DNA of 64,000 nucleotides from Chanos chanos (GCF_902362185.1 NC_044499.1:10693264-10757263); one strand, 5' to 3'. Counted from the first letter of the stretch, positions 37,839-50,370 are shown. The notes: generated by a model not told the origin, from the sequence alone. Translations and numbers: made by a program.

Positions 37839-39394
37839 TTCATGCACACAAACATACAAACACAAACACTCACACACAAAACACAATATTCGAGTTCTCA
37901 CAGCCATTATCTTATTCACCTCTCTTTCAACAATCTTCCAATCATTTATTTTCTATCTATTGTTCATGGAAACTCCATCAATTTATGTTTTGGATTAAGT
38001 ACAATGGTGTCTAGACCTGGATTTATTAAAAATCTGATTTATGAGGATTCAACTTAAGATAAATGTTTAAGATTCCATTCCCTTGCAATCAAATGCTTTT
38101 GTCTGGATTACAGAGATCTGTGCAACCTATGTAAATTTCAACAATGTAAGTGAAAAAAACAACGACAACAACAACAACAACAACAACGAAAAAACAGGAC
38201 CATGTGGTGTCAGCGCTGGTTGCCTTATTGACACCAGTGCTCTAAGTATTACTAATACTTGGGACAGCCAGGCAATGACTGGCACAAAACCACCACAGAG
38301 ACTGTTTTGTGTGGATATGTTGCCATCGTGTGGCCAGTATGAGGAGCAAATGTGTTGTTCCTTAATATCTGGTTCCCTCACATGGCCATCTCAACATGCT
38401 GAAGATACTCCAAAAATTGTCCCCTCATGACTAGGTCGAAGTTAAGGAGGTGACCTCCACCGAAACCTTTTACTGACCCATCACAGAATAAGGACCAATC
38501 TTTGAGAGTTCAAATTTCATCAAGGAAATATTCCTCAGTTTAAGGTAGTAACGTGAGTGGAAAATTGGTAGAAAGCACTGGATTAATGAAATAACCTCCT
38601 CGTGAAAAGTATGATATTACATGACTCAGCACAAAAATGCACAGTCACAAACATCTGAAATAGAACGAGTATGAACATCTGTAATCTTTTTATGACGGAT
38701 TGAAAAATTATATTAAAACCAATGAGGCTTTTTTTCCTTACAAATCTTTCTTACTGAGGTGCTACCCATATTTTCTTTATGTTCTTGAGACAAAATTCAA
38801 AACCATTAACAGACACATCACACCTTAAGAACTTATTCTTTCATTTGTTTTAAATATCTAATATCTAACAATATCTTATTGTTGTTTTTTTTTTGAGAAT
38901 AGTGATGGTTATTATTTTATTTTCAACATGGTATCATATTGTAGATAACAGTTTTACACTATGTAATTCCAGCAATTTGACAGTTTAGAACACGAGACTT
39001 TAAAACAGCAAGTAAAGCAGCCTTTAATGCAATGCCACTCACAGTTCTATCTATACTAGCATGAGCCTAAATAGAAAGGACAGTTGTGCTTTAATCAAAT
39101 GTGTTACTGTTGTTGTACTTTTGAGTTCACAAACATTTTTTTTTTTTACATCTTGACAATATTTTCAGAAACGTCATTAAGTGAATGAAAAAAGCTGCAA
39201 ACATATTTTATAATGTTATACTGCTGACACTGTTCAGAGTAAAAACAGAAATATTAAATCTTTTGTGTGTTTCTGTCATGTGAAGGAGGGAGGCTGAAAG
39301 GGTAAGTCACTCTGGATGAGAGCATCAGGTACATGTATAAATGAACCCCTTGCTCGAGTGTATACCAAGTTTAGAGGGACTTAAAATCACACTC

Positions 39395-39402
<8 letters not shown>

Positions 39403-39470
<68 letters not shown>
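39403..39470. repeat. (CT)n(CA)n compound microsatellite
   Basis: CT run passing directly into a CA run; no interruption. Confidence 0.9.
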
Positions 39471-39472
<2 letters not shown>

Positions 39473-39509
39473 ATCCGTAGCCCTTCTGTACATATGTAAG
39501 AGTAACTTT

Positions 39510-40330
39510 TAATGGTCAGTTTATTAGATGCATCTGTTTTGTGTGGTTTCAGACCCGCTTGTTTTCAGAACATCCTGAAGGTGTCAGAATTGCTCCGTGG
39601 GGATGTTGGCCCGTACCTTTATGACAACATCACACGGTTGCTGCAGACAAAATGACGGCACATAGCACATTCCTTTTGGGATCTGCCCTTTTTAACTCAT
39701 TCCAAAGATGCCTAGTGGGTTCACATGTGGAGTCATGTTCTAAGAACCATCCTAAAGTAATACGCGCTCTATGACGTGGCACATTATCCCGCTGGAAGCA
39801 ATCATGTGACAAAGGGCAAAAGGGATGCAGCAACATACAGATATACCGCTGCATTCAAATGTTGCTCAGATGGTATCAAAGAACCGAAGACCTGGAAAAT
39901 ACCCCACCCTTATTGCACCACCATCAACAGCTTGCACCATTGGCACCAGACTGATGCTAAATCCTGACACGCCATCAGCATAATGCAAAAAGTACTTGGA
40001 TTCCTTTCTCTTGGCAATGCTTCGATACCTCTAAGATGTCTATCGTTGGTGATCTTGTGCCCACTAGAGCCTTTCTTCTTGCTTTCAGCTGACTGGAGTG
40101 GAACCCCAGGTGGATGTTCGCTGTTATAATCCATGCACAAGGAAGGCCAAGCAGTGCCTCCTGAAATACTGTTCACATAATGAAACATGGTTTACCTGTT
40201 CCTGGCCCCATCTCGTTGCTTGCATAACTGTTGTCATTCTATTTTGTTAGCTCTCATCAAGAAACTGTTTTTGCCAGTAGGACTGATGCTGGCTGAATGG
40301 CTGGACAAACCACAGATATGAAACTGTTAG
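39510..40330 (-). mobile_element. Degraded Tc1-like transposon
   Basis: On the minus strand at 39630-39855 the translation reads CFQRDNVPRHRAR, WFLEHDST and RHLWNELKR. This follows the Tc1 transposase catalytic region (pattern FQQDNAP.H, WFLEHD, IEHLWD). Further left-to-right, 40050-40170 matches the antisense of a remembered Tc1 family (gtgcccactagagcc, agctgactggagtggaaccc). The left boundary near 39510 (gtcagtttattagatgcatc) resembles one Tc1 end; the right end was not found. The coding capacity is broken in several places. Confidence 0.6.
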
Positions 40331-40344
40331 ATGAAGAAATACTA

Positions 40345-40420
40345 CGTTACATATATTTTGCAGATGCTTTTATCCAAAGGGACTTAGAAGTGGGGAAATA
40401 TATTGTTGTTTTAAGACTAC
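40345..40420. repeat. Fragment of a teleost SINE-type repeat
   Basis: Contains ttgcagatgcttttatccaa followed by agggacttagaagt, a string repeated across many fish genomes in SINE-like elements. No head or tail is visible. Confidence 0.45.
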
Positions 40421-40799
40421 CGATTGAACACAAGTAATTTAATTACGTGACTGGATGCTGATGTGATGCCCAAGGGGCTCCACAATACACACAGGTTTTA
40501 TTAGGCCTTTTGATTCCTGTTGTTAGCTTCACTCATGATGCACTTTGTAAGGTGCACATGATCTGTAAATAACTCATTTGAAACATGAAAATTGTTTGAT
40601 ATATTATTTGGTATATTATTTCAGACAGACACTGGGGGGACATTGTCACATTGCGGCTTGACAGAGAAAAGCAAAGTAATGAACACACTGATGAAAAGGC
40701 ATAATCAACTTTTAGAGCTCTGGCATGGAATTTCATCTTAAAAAAAAAAAAGAGAGAAGAAGACATTGCTAGGACTGTTAATCACTCAGAAATTATGTG

Positions 40800-41990
40800 T
40801 TCAAAGGATCAAAGGTTCCTGGTTGTTAACACGGGCAGCTGTAACGTCAACAGAATAAAAACTACTTAATGCCATTCTTTCAAACTTTGAAAACCGTTCC
40901 AGTATCATCATAAAGCTAAGCTTACGACAGTACAGTCCAGTACTGTCTGGGCTATAATTCAATTGGTTCTCTCTGACACATTTTTATTCCTGATAATGTT
41001 GACTCTGCTTGTAGGAGTGGTTCACTGGCATTTTCATAGAAATAGTCAGACAGCTGCATCATATTCTGACACAGTGCCATCTGACCATCGTGTCTTACCT
41101 ACTGTATGTTCTACTTGCCAAGGTAAAAAAGAGACAAGTTACCTGAGTGTGTGAATATCTGTGCATGTATATGTCTAAGGTTGGGCAAGAGTGTTCTTGG
41201 AGGACAGGATATGACTCTATATGACGCTATCTGAGGGAATGCCAGTTGTACGCATGGCATGTTTTAGCACGCTGGTTCTTTGCTTCGCTCGTTCAGAACA
41301 CATGTACCACTAATTGAGCATGAGCGCAAATATTTGCTTGGTCGCGAAAGCTCTCAGCAGCTCTAAGCAGTTTTACCAACTTTGTTTGCCATAGGAAGGA
41401 ACTGTTTAGTTCAGACAAGAAGACTCCTTAGGGGCGTGAAATTCCAGGTAAGAATGAATCAGTGTCCAACCCATGTTCAGAGAACTGGCAACCAGAAATA
41501 ATAATAATCATAATAATAATGACAATAATAATAATAACAATAATTCAGTGAATTTTATGACATTTAATTTCCAGCTCTCTCCCTCTCCGTCCCTCTCTTT
41601 TCCTTTCTGTTTCTTTCTCTCTCTCTCTTTCTCTTAAACCTTTCTGATGGAAAAACATTTCTTCAACATCTCAGCCACAGCAGAGCCTGAGGATCAAATC
41701 CTTGTGAGTACTGACACATCTGTCACCCTAAGCACCCCCATCTTTAGCATTGTCTTTTGTCCATATTAACCACGATGCATCCTTCTGAGGTTGGGAGATA
41801 TCTGAATGAACAGTTGGGCAGTCACCACTATGGCCTTTATCATCAGTTATGTCAAGCCTGTTCTTGACACCTTTGTTGGGCTGCCTTACAATCGAGCAGA
41901 GCGCTATGCATTCACAGAACTTCTGTTTGAAGATATTTCATTGGACTGTTATACTGCTGATGCTCTTCAGAGTACAAACGTGCAATGACA
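40800..41990 (+). pseudogene. Truncated duplicate of the ltb4r-like GPCR and its upstream flank
   Basis: A degraded copy of 47600-50100. The flank 40930-41280 follows 47750-48100 (shared strings tctgaccat, gttctacttgcca, acatggcatgttttagca). At 41648-41755 it repeats the receptor start (FFNISATAEPED, then DTSVT). It then jumps straight to the tail of intron 3 (ccatattaaccac) and the last exon at 41800-41988, reading NSWAVTTMAFIISYVKPVL and YNRAERYAFTELLFED. Everything from within the first membrane segment through the sixth is missing and there is no splice site to rejoin the rest, so no receptor can be made. The seventh-segment NPVLY has become KPVLD. Confidence 0.8.
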
Positions 41991-42042
41991 TGTAATGTAT
42001 CTCAGTCATGTGGAATGTAGTTTGTCATAACGGGTAAGTGCA

Positions 42043-42075
<33 letters not shown>

Positions 42076-42689
42076 GCTCTCTCACTTTTTTTGAGGTGTA
42101 TTTTTTTATTGTTTATTTGATTTGAATCAAAATGGCATTGAACCATTCCATTTTCAAATAGGGGAGAAAACAGAAAACACAACAGTTAAGGAAAATAGAT
42201 GAATCGATCTCTGCCATGGGTGTAAATGAAGTACTGGAAAAGGCTGCCGATGGAAAATGCCAAAAGCACAGGAATTCGAGCCAAAACCCTAATATGTGGC
42301 ATTTCAAGGACAATAAATGCCATAACCTTTGGGACATATTAGAAAGGCATGTACTCCAAAAGGGGCAAACTGTAATAGTCCAAAAGAAAACTGTACCAGA
42401 AAAAACATACTAGACATATTCAAGCAGAAAACCAGAGCGAAATATCTTTACTATTTACTGTAGGTGATGAAGATAAGCTACAGTTTAAAAGTAATTTAAT
42501 TGTGCACAACATAAACAAGAATATGGAAATAGACATGAGAACTTGTGCTAGTATTTCCCAGCAGTTCTAGAGGCAGTCATTCACGCATTTTCCACTAGAG
42601 TGTGCAAATATTAAGCTGGAGACATATGACTGGAAGGAACATTGTTGTTTAGGGACAGCTCACCACGATGGTAATCTATGAGGATCAAA

Positions 42690-43030
42690 AGCAGGAGCTA
42701 CAGCTGATAATCGTGGAGAGAGAAGGTCTAGCCTTTAGTTGCAAGTTGTTAAAGAAATTCAAGTTGAGCTGAAAGCACATAAAAAATGGAAACTATTGAG
42801 CAGATACCCAAATCTATCAAAGAAGTTTCGGATACATATGCACTCATGCTCAAAGATGAGTTGGGCACATTAAAAGACATTAAAGCAACAATTTTAGTGA
42901 AGCCCAGTGCTACCTCCAAGTTTCATAAGAGTAGACTTTTGTCATTTGCCATGAAGCGGCAAGTCAGTGTAGAACTGGACAGGCTAGAGAAAGCCAATAT
43001 AATTACTTAAAACATAGTGAATGCGCTGTA
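42690..43030 (+). mobile_element. Fossil fragment of a Ty3/Gypsy-type LTR retrotransposon pol region
   Basis: A short stretch reads KDELGTLKDIKATILVKPSA, KFHKSR and ELDRLEKANIIT, the signature of the segment just before the reverse transcriptase core in Ty3/Gypsy elements. No LTRs, gag, integrase or complete polymerase are recognised, so this is a small, old, broken remnant. It lies between the GPCR duplicate and the live GPCR. Confidence 0.6.
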
Positions 43031-43739
43031 CCAGTAGTTCTTCTTGTTAAAGGCTGGGTGACAATACGTCCTCTTTTTCCAGGACATGCCCTCTTTTTTG
43101 GACCTAAAAATGCGTCCAGCCAGGATCTCTAAATTGCCAAAAATGTCCAAGATTTAGCTTTTGCTTTCCACAGTCGCCATTCATTGCCTGTGCATTTAAC
43201 CTTTTTCTTTAGGTTAAACAGAATCTCATTCATTACCGTTAACACCGCAGCAACAGCCAAGAGACCTGAAGAAAGCCGCACCGCCACCAAAACTTGAATG
43301 GAAAGAAATAAGGTCAACTGGCCACTGTTATTATGCTAGCAGTTATTTGTCTTATTAAAAGACTAGCCGGCTATGTATTGCGGCAGTTAAGTGCAGGTGC
43401 AGTTTCACATTGCATTTTCAAGCATCAGTCTTACGTGTGCAACGACAGGAACCAAAGGTGACGTACACTTAAATTTCCCCGTAAGTTAGGAGGGGCTTGC
43501 ATCACTAAACATATTTTAAGCGGTTAGAAGTTTACCACATGTTGTAGATGACTTCTTAAGATACCAGCAGAAGGCTGAGGAGGCTGTTTGCTTTGTTTGG
43601 ATTAACAGAGCAGTTGGTGACAGGCAAGTGACATAACATTCACATACACTAGGTTTCAAATAGAATATTATACACAGCCAGCATCCCTGGACATTGAGCA
43701 ACAAATGTGTTGGCAGATAGTTATCTGTAGACATTGAAA

Positions 43740-44060
43740 GCAGGTATTAAGACACATCTTCTAGGGAAAACCTCTTTCAATTCAGTCCGAAGATGCAGTG
43801 CTTGGATCGGATATTTGGTCAGCTCATGCCATTCAGGTAATATAAACTCACTGTCATGTTCCTGGAACTGTCCTGAAACACTGATGCATTATTACCTGAT
43901 ACATTATCCTGCTGCAGGTATTCATGAAGGGATGCACCTAGTCAGCAACAATGGTGACACATACTATTGTATGCTCAGTTCATATCCTTGTTCGTAGCCC
44001 AAAGATCCTAGTAAACAAAATTCCAAACCCCATTCCACCACCACCACCAAGAGCTTTCAT
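43740..44060. mobile_element. Tc1-like transposon fragment
   Basis: Contains tcctggaactgtcctgaaac, gatacattatcctgctgcag, catgaagggatgcacc and gtcagcaacaatggt in an order I recall from the antisense of a fish Tc1-like transposase gene. Ends were not found. Short and degraded. Confidence 0.45.
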
Positions 44061-45190
44061 CATTGACCCCAGGTAACAAATCTTGACTTGCTAGATGTAA
44101 CATGAACAGTGATTCTTTACCCCAGGCAATATGTCTACAATCCAACTTGTCTAATGTGAATAGCAGTGGTTTCATTGGTTCATAGCAGTCTGTGGACAGA
44201 ATTAAACACTAAATCACAAGTTAAAACATGACTGAAAATAAACAGCCATAGCACATGAAACGTATGTTCAACAGTGTATAGTGAGCCAAGTGAAATAATA
44301 CAGCTCAGTGGTCACATATACCGTGAAGGAATTCTTGCTGCAATTTGTTCTTGTAACCGGAGTGACTTACAGGGGGTTGCCAGTTGGCAGTGGGACTTTT
44401 GAAAGGTTTTGGCGAAATGCAAGGAAATCTGGTCACTTCTGGTGGCCAGGCTGTTGATTCCCAGTGCTGATAGGGCAGTTGGGTAGACGTCATTCATAAA
44501 GGATAAGGTTAATGCTGCAAGCTCTCCTCTGTACCCAGTCCAATCTTAATCAGAGGTTTTGGGACAAGTGGGTGTTTGGTGGCGTGGGCAGGTTCAGCAT
44601 ACCACCTCCAATCATGGGCTGAATGTGGCCTGTGTATACTGGGGGTTGCACGAGTGTAAAATTTTACAACTCGGGTACTTGTTTCCTGAAAAACTCGCAT
44701 ACTCAAGCACTTGGGGGTGGGGGGTGGGGGTGGGAGGGAGGGGTGCTGCACCAATTAAAAGACTATGCAACTATGATGCCGTTGGTCCCGGTGATAGGGC
44801 AAACCATAAAATGAATGCTATCATAGGAAGATAACACTCGATCTTGTACTTCAATGGTGAAGTATTGTAGTCGGGTTAGTGGCCTAGTCTAGCACATGAC
44901 AGACTCGATGTTAGAGCCATCCTTGAGAAATCCGTCCACAACTCGCAAATGTTGCACGTTTATTTCATCACAGCGACTGTTGGGAAAGAAAATTTGCATA
45001 GTGAAATGCAACAATAAAGCAAACAAACGATCAAGTCACCCTTTAATGCTGTCGTCATTGTTCCTCTAATTTATCAAGGGCTCTAACTAGAAACTGAGTG
45101 CGTGCGAGATCTAGCATCAAGCGATCAGCAAGTACTCGATGACAATGTAAAAACTAAAGAGCCAGCAATCTTTCAGTCACAAGCCAGCTT
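44060..45190. other. Intergenic DNA without a recognised gene
   Basis: Mixed unique-looking sequence with a G-rich block at 44708-44742. At 45165-45197 a short string (cagtcacaagccagcttctc) matches the head of the tRNA-derived SINE at 24530-24560. Nothing else can be assigned. Confidence 0.4.
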
Positions 45191-45194
45191 CTCT

Positions 45195-45420
45195 ATCCCT
45201 GCCAAATCATCAGTGACAGGTGGAAAAAGCACACATCCTGGCAAAATTTGCAACATTGCAAAACTATTTCACTAAACATTGAGGTGAGTTTATTTATGAC
45301 TGTACTAGAGTTAACTCTATCAAATGCTTTACTGAAATCATCTGTATCCCAAGAGCAGGTGGAGCCAGCAGTGTTATATAGAAGTGAACAAGAGTTTACG
45401 CTCACGTCTCCAGCATTCAA
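45195..45420 (-). mobile_element. Possible LINE [20 protein letters not shown] trace
   Basis: A short minus-strand frame contains DDFSKAFDRVNSSTVINKL, which resembles the DFSKAFD.V motif of non-LTR reverse transcriptases. No other domain is visible, so this is weak. Confidence 0.25.
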
Positions 45421-45879
45421 ACAAGCTTATACACTGAGATAGGCACTATTTTCATCTCTGAAAAGCCCTGGAACTGGTGCAGTTGGCAATGACAACCAGA
45501 TCATCCTGGGTCATTTTTCTCACTCCAGGTTTTAAATGAACAGTAACTGAAACTGCTTATGTGGTTTACTGGATTTATATAGCAAGCTATGACGACATGA
45601 CTTTTTGTCTGTAGGACTGACTCGCTTTTAATGTGGGTATTTTTTAATCTGAAACGGCAATGCAGTCATTTGTTATTGGTGATGTGGTGACAAAGGTGAA
45701 TTTGAACTTTTTATTAAATTAAATCTTGACAGGAAGGACAACACATTGAACTGTACATCAATGGAGTCTTTGGTTTTGGAACCCAGGCTTCTTGGTGGAG
45801 GTAATTTGAGACTGCAGTTCATCTGGAAGGATATTCAAATGACAAATGACTCACTCCCTCACACACTCGTTGGTGCACG

Positions 45880-46095
45880 TTATCTTGCATTCAGACCTCT
45901 ATTAACCACTCGATGATCATATCACAATGATCATATGCAACCTAAAACAATGACTGTCTTAAATTCTCAGGATTCAATCTCAAATCATTTGTGAGTCACA
46001 TAGTTTCCTGGTTAATTGACTCATCCCATGTGTAGTCCTTTAACACTCACGTATGTAAAGAATTTGGATTTGCTGTTATATTTATATCACTTCAG
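45880..46095 (+). repeat. Third partial copy of the GPCR locus (intron 3 sequence)
   Basis: Follows 49660-49890 of the live receptor gene: atcatatgcaacc, gtcctttaacactcacgtat and gtaaagaatttggatttgct match intron 3 in order. No exon sequence remains recognisable on either side. Confidence 0.5.
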
Positions 46096-47184
46096 TGGAA
46101 AATAGCCAACAGCAAGTAACCAGGCAGCTGCTTCCTCTCTTGTTTTTGTCAGGAGCTGTGCCAACCCTGATCCATGTAGTTTTTAACCTTTTGTGCATTC
46201 TCTTAGGAGTACAAACAAGAATATACAGTACGGCTCAGACATGTGGAAGGTGAGAAGAATCTGGGCTCACGGATACTGTTCACGTGGGTCTCACTCTCCG
46301 CTGCCTTGTAATTTTTCCCCACCCAGTGAGTGGTGAACATTCCTGTGAGCAAGTGTTTACTTGTTATTTCTTCCATTAACACAAACAGCTGATGAGCTTA
46401 TGAATTATTTTGTGTATACACTGAGTCTATTCCATGTTTGAAAGAATTTGAAGTCACATTAGAATTTTCTCTTATTTTCTCATGAAACCCTCCCTCTCTC
46501 TCTCTCTTTCTCTCTACATCTATCTCCCTGTCTCTGTCCTCCTGCTTGTTTATCCTGATTTATAACTGATTGCTGAAATGGGATGGAATATGTTTAAGGG
46601 GGAAAGTCACAGCTTTTGTTTAAAGAAATGTTGCACAAGGAAAAAAATTGCTATAATTGAAGAAGTTTTGAGTAGTTGTATAAACAACTGAGCTTAGGGA
46701 ATTCTGAAGAGAATGGGTGAAAGTGAATGGGCCAGAGAGAGAGTGAGAGGGAGTGAGAGAGAGAGAGAGAGAGAGAAGGAGGGGCTAGAGGGGAGGATGG
46801 GGAGTGATGTGACACACCTCTTACTCTCTCTTGCTCTCTCTCTCTCTCTCTCTCTCTCAGCAAGTTGTAGCCTGTGTGGCAGCAAACGTTTCATTTTACG
46901 AGACAAGGAGTGCAGGAAAAAATACTGTACTGGAGAAAAGGGGAATAGAATAAGAGAAATAAATTAAAAAAAAAAAACATCTTTAATAATAGTGTGGAAG
47001 GCGATCAGAGTGACAATGGAAAAGTCACCTATTAGGAAGAAGGTTTTGTCACATTACAGGAGATAGAGGAGAGGAGCTGGTCATTTAAAAGCAGTGAGAC
47101 TGAAGGGAGGAGTGAGAAGACTGTCAGTTTCATCTGTAGCAAAAGACAGGGAGAGAACTATAAAGTTTTTGGCGGTACACGTCT

Positions 47185-47266
47185 TAGTCTGAATCTCGTG
47201 CTCACCTCAGGAAGAGTCTGCTCTCCATTGTCCCTGTCTTCACCTCTGACAAAATCCAAGACAAAG
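47185..47266 (+). other. Candidate 5' UTR exon of the GPCR gene
   Basis: A tataaag string at 47160-47166 is followed by a segment ending in a strong donor (acaaag|gtaagt at 47267). The matching acceptor (tctctcag) lies directly before the ATG at 48378. The pair would give a 1.1-kb 5' UTR intron that contains the (CTAT)n tract. No transcript evidence. Confidence 0.35.
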
Positions 47267-47352
47267 GTAAGTTACAGATCTTCCCATCATAGCTCATCAC
47301 GTTGTCTGATCTTCTTTCACACATCTCCCTCACCCACTCCCTCTGTCTCCCA

Positions 47353-47427
<75 letters not shown>
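47353..47427. repeat. (CTAT)n tetranucleotide microsatellite
   Basis: About 19 perfect tetranucleotide units. Confidence 0.95.
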
Positions 47428-48377
47428 CCTTGCCAGCTCTGTTTGTATTCTCTTTCTCGAATTTTTCCATCCGCTCATCTTTTAGTCAGTGTTTTTTTTT
47501 TCTCTCTCCCTCTTCACAGCGTGTGTTTTGTGGGCATCCCTTGTTTCTATGGCTCTGAATTTTCCTTGTTTACACTTGTGATGCCCAACTGTTCATATTC
47601 ACACATGACATTTGCTCAGAGGTCATCAACAGCAGTAAACATGGGCAGATGTAATGTCAACAAAATAGAAATTGGTTAATCCCACTCTCTCAGACTTCCA
47701 AAAAAAAAAACCCCCAAAACAACTCAATATTACAATAAAACACCGTTTGTGACTCTCCAGTACAGTCTGTAAATCCGACTGGAGATCAGAGGTTCCATCT
47801 CATACATTTTTCTCCCTGTGATCTTGACTCGTTCACTGGTGTTGTCATAGAAAAAGGCAGACAGTTTCATCATATTATGACGCAGTTTCATCTGACCATA
47901 ATGTCTTATCTGTGTTCTACTTGCCATGTTATAAAAAGAGACAGGTTGTCTGATTGTGTGAGTATGTGCATTTATGTGTCTAATGATGGGCCAGATCGTT
48001 TTTCAGAGGACAGGATATGGCTCTAAATGATGTGTTATCTGAGGGAGTGCCAGTCATATACATGGCATGTTTTAGCATGTTGTTTCTTTGCAGTACTCGT
48101 GTAATGCTGACTGAGCATGAATGTGAATATTTGCTTAGTTGTGAAAGCTCTCGACTTCAGCGGTTGTAACTACTTTTTTTGCCCCAGGGAAGAAATATTT
48201 AGATTAAACAGGAAGGCAGTTTAGTAATGTGAAATGCAAGGGAAGAATGAAACATTGCGAAATTAGGGGAAAAAACTCAAAAACTCAACAAATATTGACA
48301 TTTAATTTCTAGCTCCCTTCCTCTGTCTCCTTGTTGGCTTCACTTTCTCTCTCTCTCTCTCCCCCTTTCTCTCTCAG

Positions 48378-50212
48378 ATGTTAATGATGGAAAAAAACAT
48401 ATCCAACATCTCAGCCACAGCAGAGCCTGAGGATGAAAGCCTTGTGAGTAATGACACATCCGTCACCATTGGCGCCCTCATCCTTAGCATTGTCTTCATC
48501 TTGGGAGTGCCTGGAAACATCTTCGTCATGTGGAGTATTCTGGCACGCGTCCGCAAGCGATCCGTCACCTCCCTCCTCATCCTCAACTTGGCGTTTGCTG
48601 ACGGCCTCCTCATGTGTCTCACCATTTTCTTTGTAATCTACCTTGCCCAGCAGACCTGGGTGTTTGGCAGAGCCATGTGCAAAGTGCTGTTCTACCTGTG
48701 TAACACTAACATGTATGCCTCCGTATTGCTCATCACTCTAATGAGCTTACACAGATTGGTGGCAGTGGTGTGGCCCAAGCGAGTGAGCACTTTCCACGCG
48801 CGTAAAATTGTCATAAGAGTGCTCTGTGGACTCTGGGTCTCCGTGTTTATTTTGGCTGTCCCAGCGGTGGTGTTTAGGGACATCAGGGAAGACACCGCCG
48901 AAAACGGGAGAGACCGAATAGTGTGTGCGCCCAACCACCCAAAGGACGGTTATGTAAGCGACTGGACAAGCGCACACTCAACACGATACACAACGTACAA
49001 ATATAATTATAAATACAATGTCTCTTGCAGGAAATACACTTTTCCATTTACTGATGTTCAAAATAGAGGTCAGGACTAAGACAGTTTACAGTTCCTCTCA
49101 TGAGTAGTGTTACCACCTTGGACGAGGAAATGCAATATTTCTCATGCTGCTCTTTGTGATCTAGGACGCTGGTGTTTATGATGTCCATTAAGACTGATCG
49201 ATAATTTCTTTCATATGGACAGATAGTGATGCAATACGCTCTGGAGACGGTGCTTGGGTTTCTGATTCCTTATGGGGTAATAATCGGTTCCTACGTGTGC
49301 ATTCTACGTCGCCTTCGACAGACAAAGTTCAAAAGACGGATCCGCAGCGAGAATCTCATCCAAGCCATTGTTGTAGTCTTTGGCATTTTCTGGTTTCCTT
49401 ATCACTTTATCAACATGGTGCAGGTAAGTCTCTTAGCTTGTTTTACTTATAAAAGCTAAGCCAGTGATTCAACTCTGTGGAAATATATGTTATCAAAACC
49501 CCCCTAATGACTCTCTTGCTGCCCTTTTTCAGGTGGTAGCTGCACTTTCACCAGAAAATTCAAAACTAAAAGAGAAGTACGTGCCCCCATTAAACTGGAA
49601 AATGCTTTATGAAACTTATAGTTTTTAACAGTCTCATGACATAGTGTGTTGATGGTTATACAAAATCATATGACTTATATTCACTACTTGATGTTCATGT
49701 TTTGTTTTTGTTCCCAAAATAATGATGTCCTAAAACTTTTCAGGACTGAATCTTAAGTAATTTTTTGTCACTTAGCTTGCTAGCTAACTTTCTTGTCTCT
49801 TGTAAGGTCCTTTAACAAATATTTCACTCACATATGTAAAGAATAAGGATTTGGCTTTGTTGATGTCACTTTTATGGACGTTAGTTAAATGCCATCTCTA
49901 TATTAACCACTATGCATCCTTCCCAGGTTGGATGATATCTGGGTGAACAGTCGGGCAGTCACCTCCTCTCTGGCTTTCATCAGCAGTTGTGTCAACCCTG
50001 TTCTCTACACCTTCGTTGCGCTGCCCTACATCCGAGCAGAGGGCTTAGCATTCATGGCCCGTCTGTTTGAGGGCACGGCTCCAGATTCGGGCAGGAAGAG
50101 TCGGATGAACGGCCAAGAAAGGGAAGTATATGGACTGCAACACTCCAACTCCTGCAGCACCAGTGGGGCTGACGCATTCAAGAACGGGACAAAAACTTCG
50201 ACAGCCTGTTAA
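48378..50212 (+). CDS. ltb4r: Leukotriene B4 receptor 1-like GPCR
   Basis: Class A seven-pass receptor; orthologues bind leukotriene B4 and guide leukocytes. Exons 48378-48953, 49223-49423, 49533-49576 and 49927-50212 join in frame to 368 residues. Visible: N-terminal glycosylation sites (NIS, NDTS), TM1 GVPGNIFVMWSIL, TM2 LNLAFAD, the TM3 cysteine (AMCKVLFYLC) and the loop-2 cysteine (IVCAPNHP), TM6 FWFPYH, TM7 SCVNPVLY and a Ser/Thr-rich tail. KRSVTSLLILNLA and MYASVLLIT match remembered LTB4R1. Odd: the DRY-type motif at the end of TM3 reads HRL (SLHRLVAV), so the usual acid is replaced by histidine. The coding region is split by three introns, whereas mammalian LTB4R is coded in one exon. 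Neighbours nfatc4 and sdr39u1 flank LTB4R in human too, which supports the name; an ltb4r2-type paralogue is the alternative. Polyadenylation signal at 50365-50370. Confidence 0.85.
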
Positions 50213-50364
50213 TATGTACTTTTTAAAAAATTTTTGTTTGCTGTCTACCGCTGAAGAAGGGCTGAACAGACTGATTTTTTTTTTTTAATACATTTGCACT
50301 CATACAGACACACAGTACAAATTGCAATGTCTCAAATCACAGTGCTCCTTTGTAACGTTTCTTC

Positions 50365-50370
50365 AATAAA
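50365..50370 (+). terminator. Polyadenylation signal of ltb4r-like gene
   Basis: aataaa 153 bp beyond the stop codon. Confidence 0.5.

Larger units (their letters stand above)
36595..39500. other. nfatc4 upstream flank and intergenic DNA
   Basis: The first 700 bp upstream of the nfatc4 ATG are moderately GC-rich with attggct near 37248 and probably contain the promoter. Beyond it are (CCGT)n/(CCCT)n units at 37610-37648, a (CT)n block at 37736-37838, an (ACA)n run at 38160-38187 and a (CT)n(CA)n tract at 39403-39470. No gene is recognised. Confidence 0.5.

Noticed and set aside
47353-47427. Candidate CRISPR-like or protein repeat at the (CTAT)n block
   Set aside because: A perfect tetranucleotide microsatellite without spacers; the Tyr/Leu/Ser repeat peptide is an artefact.
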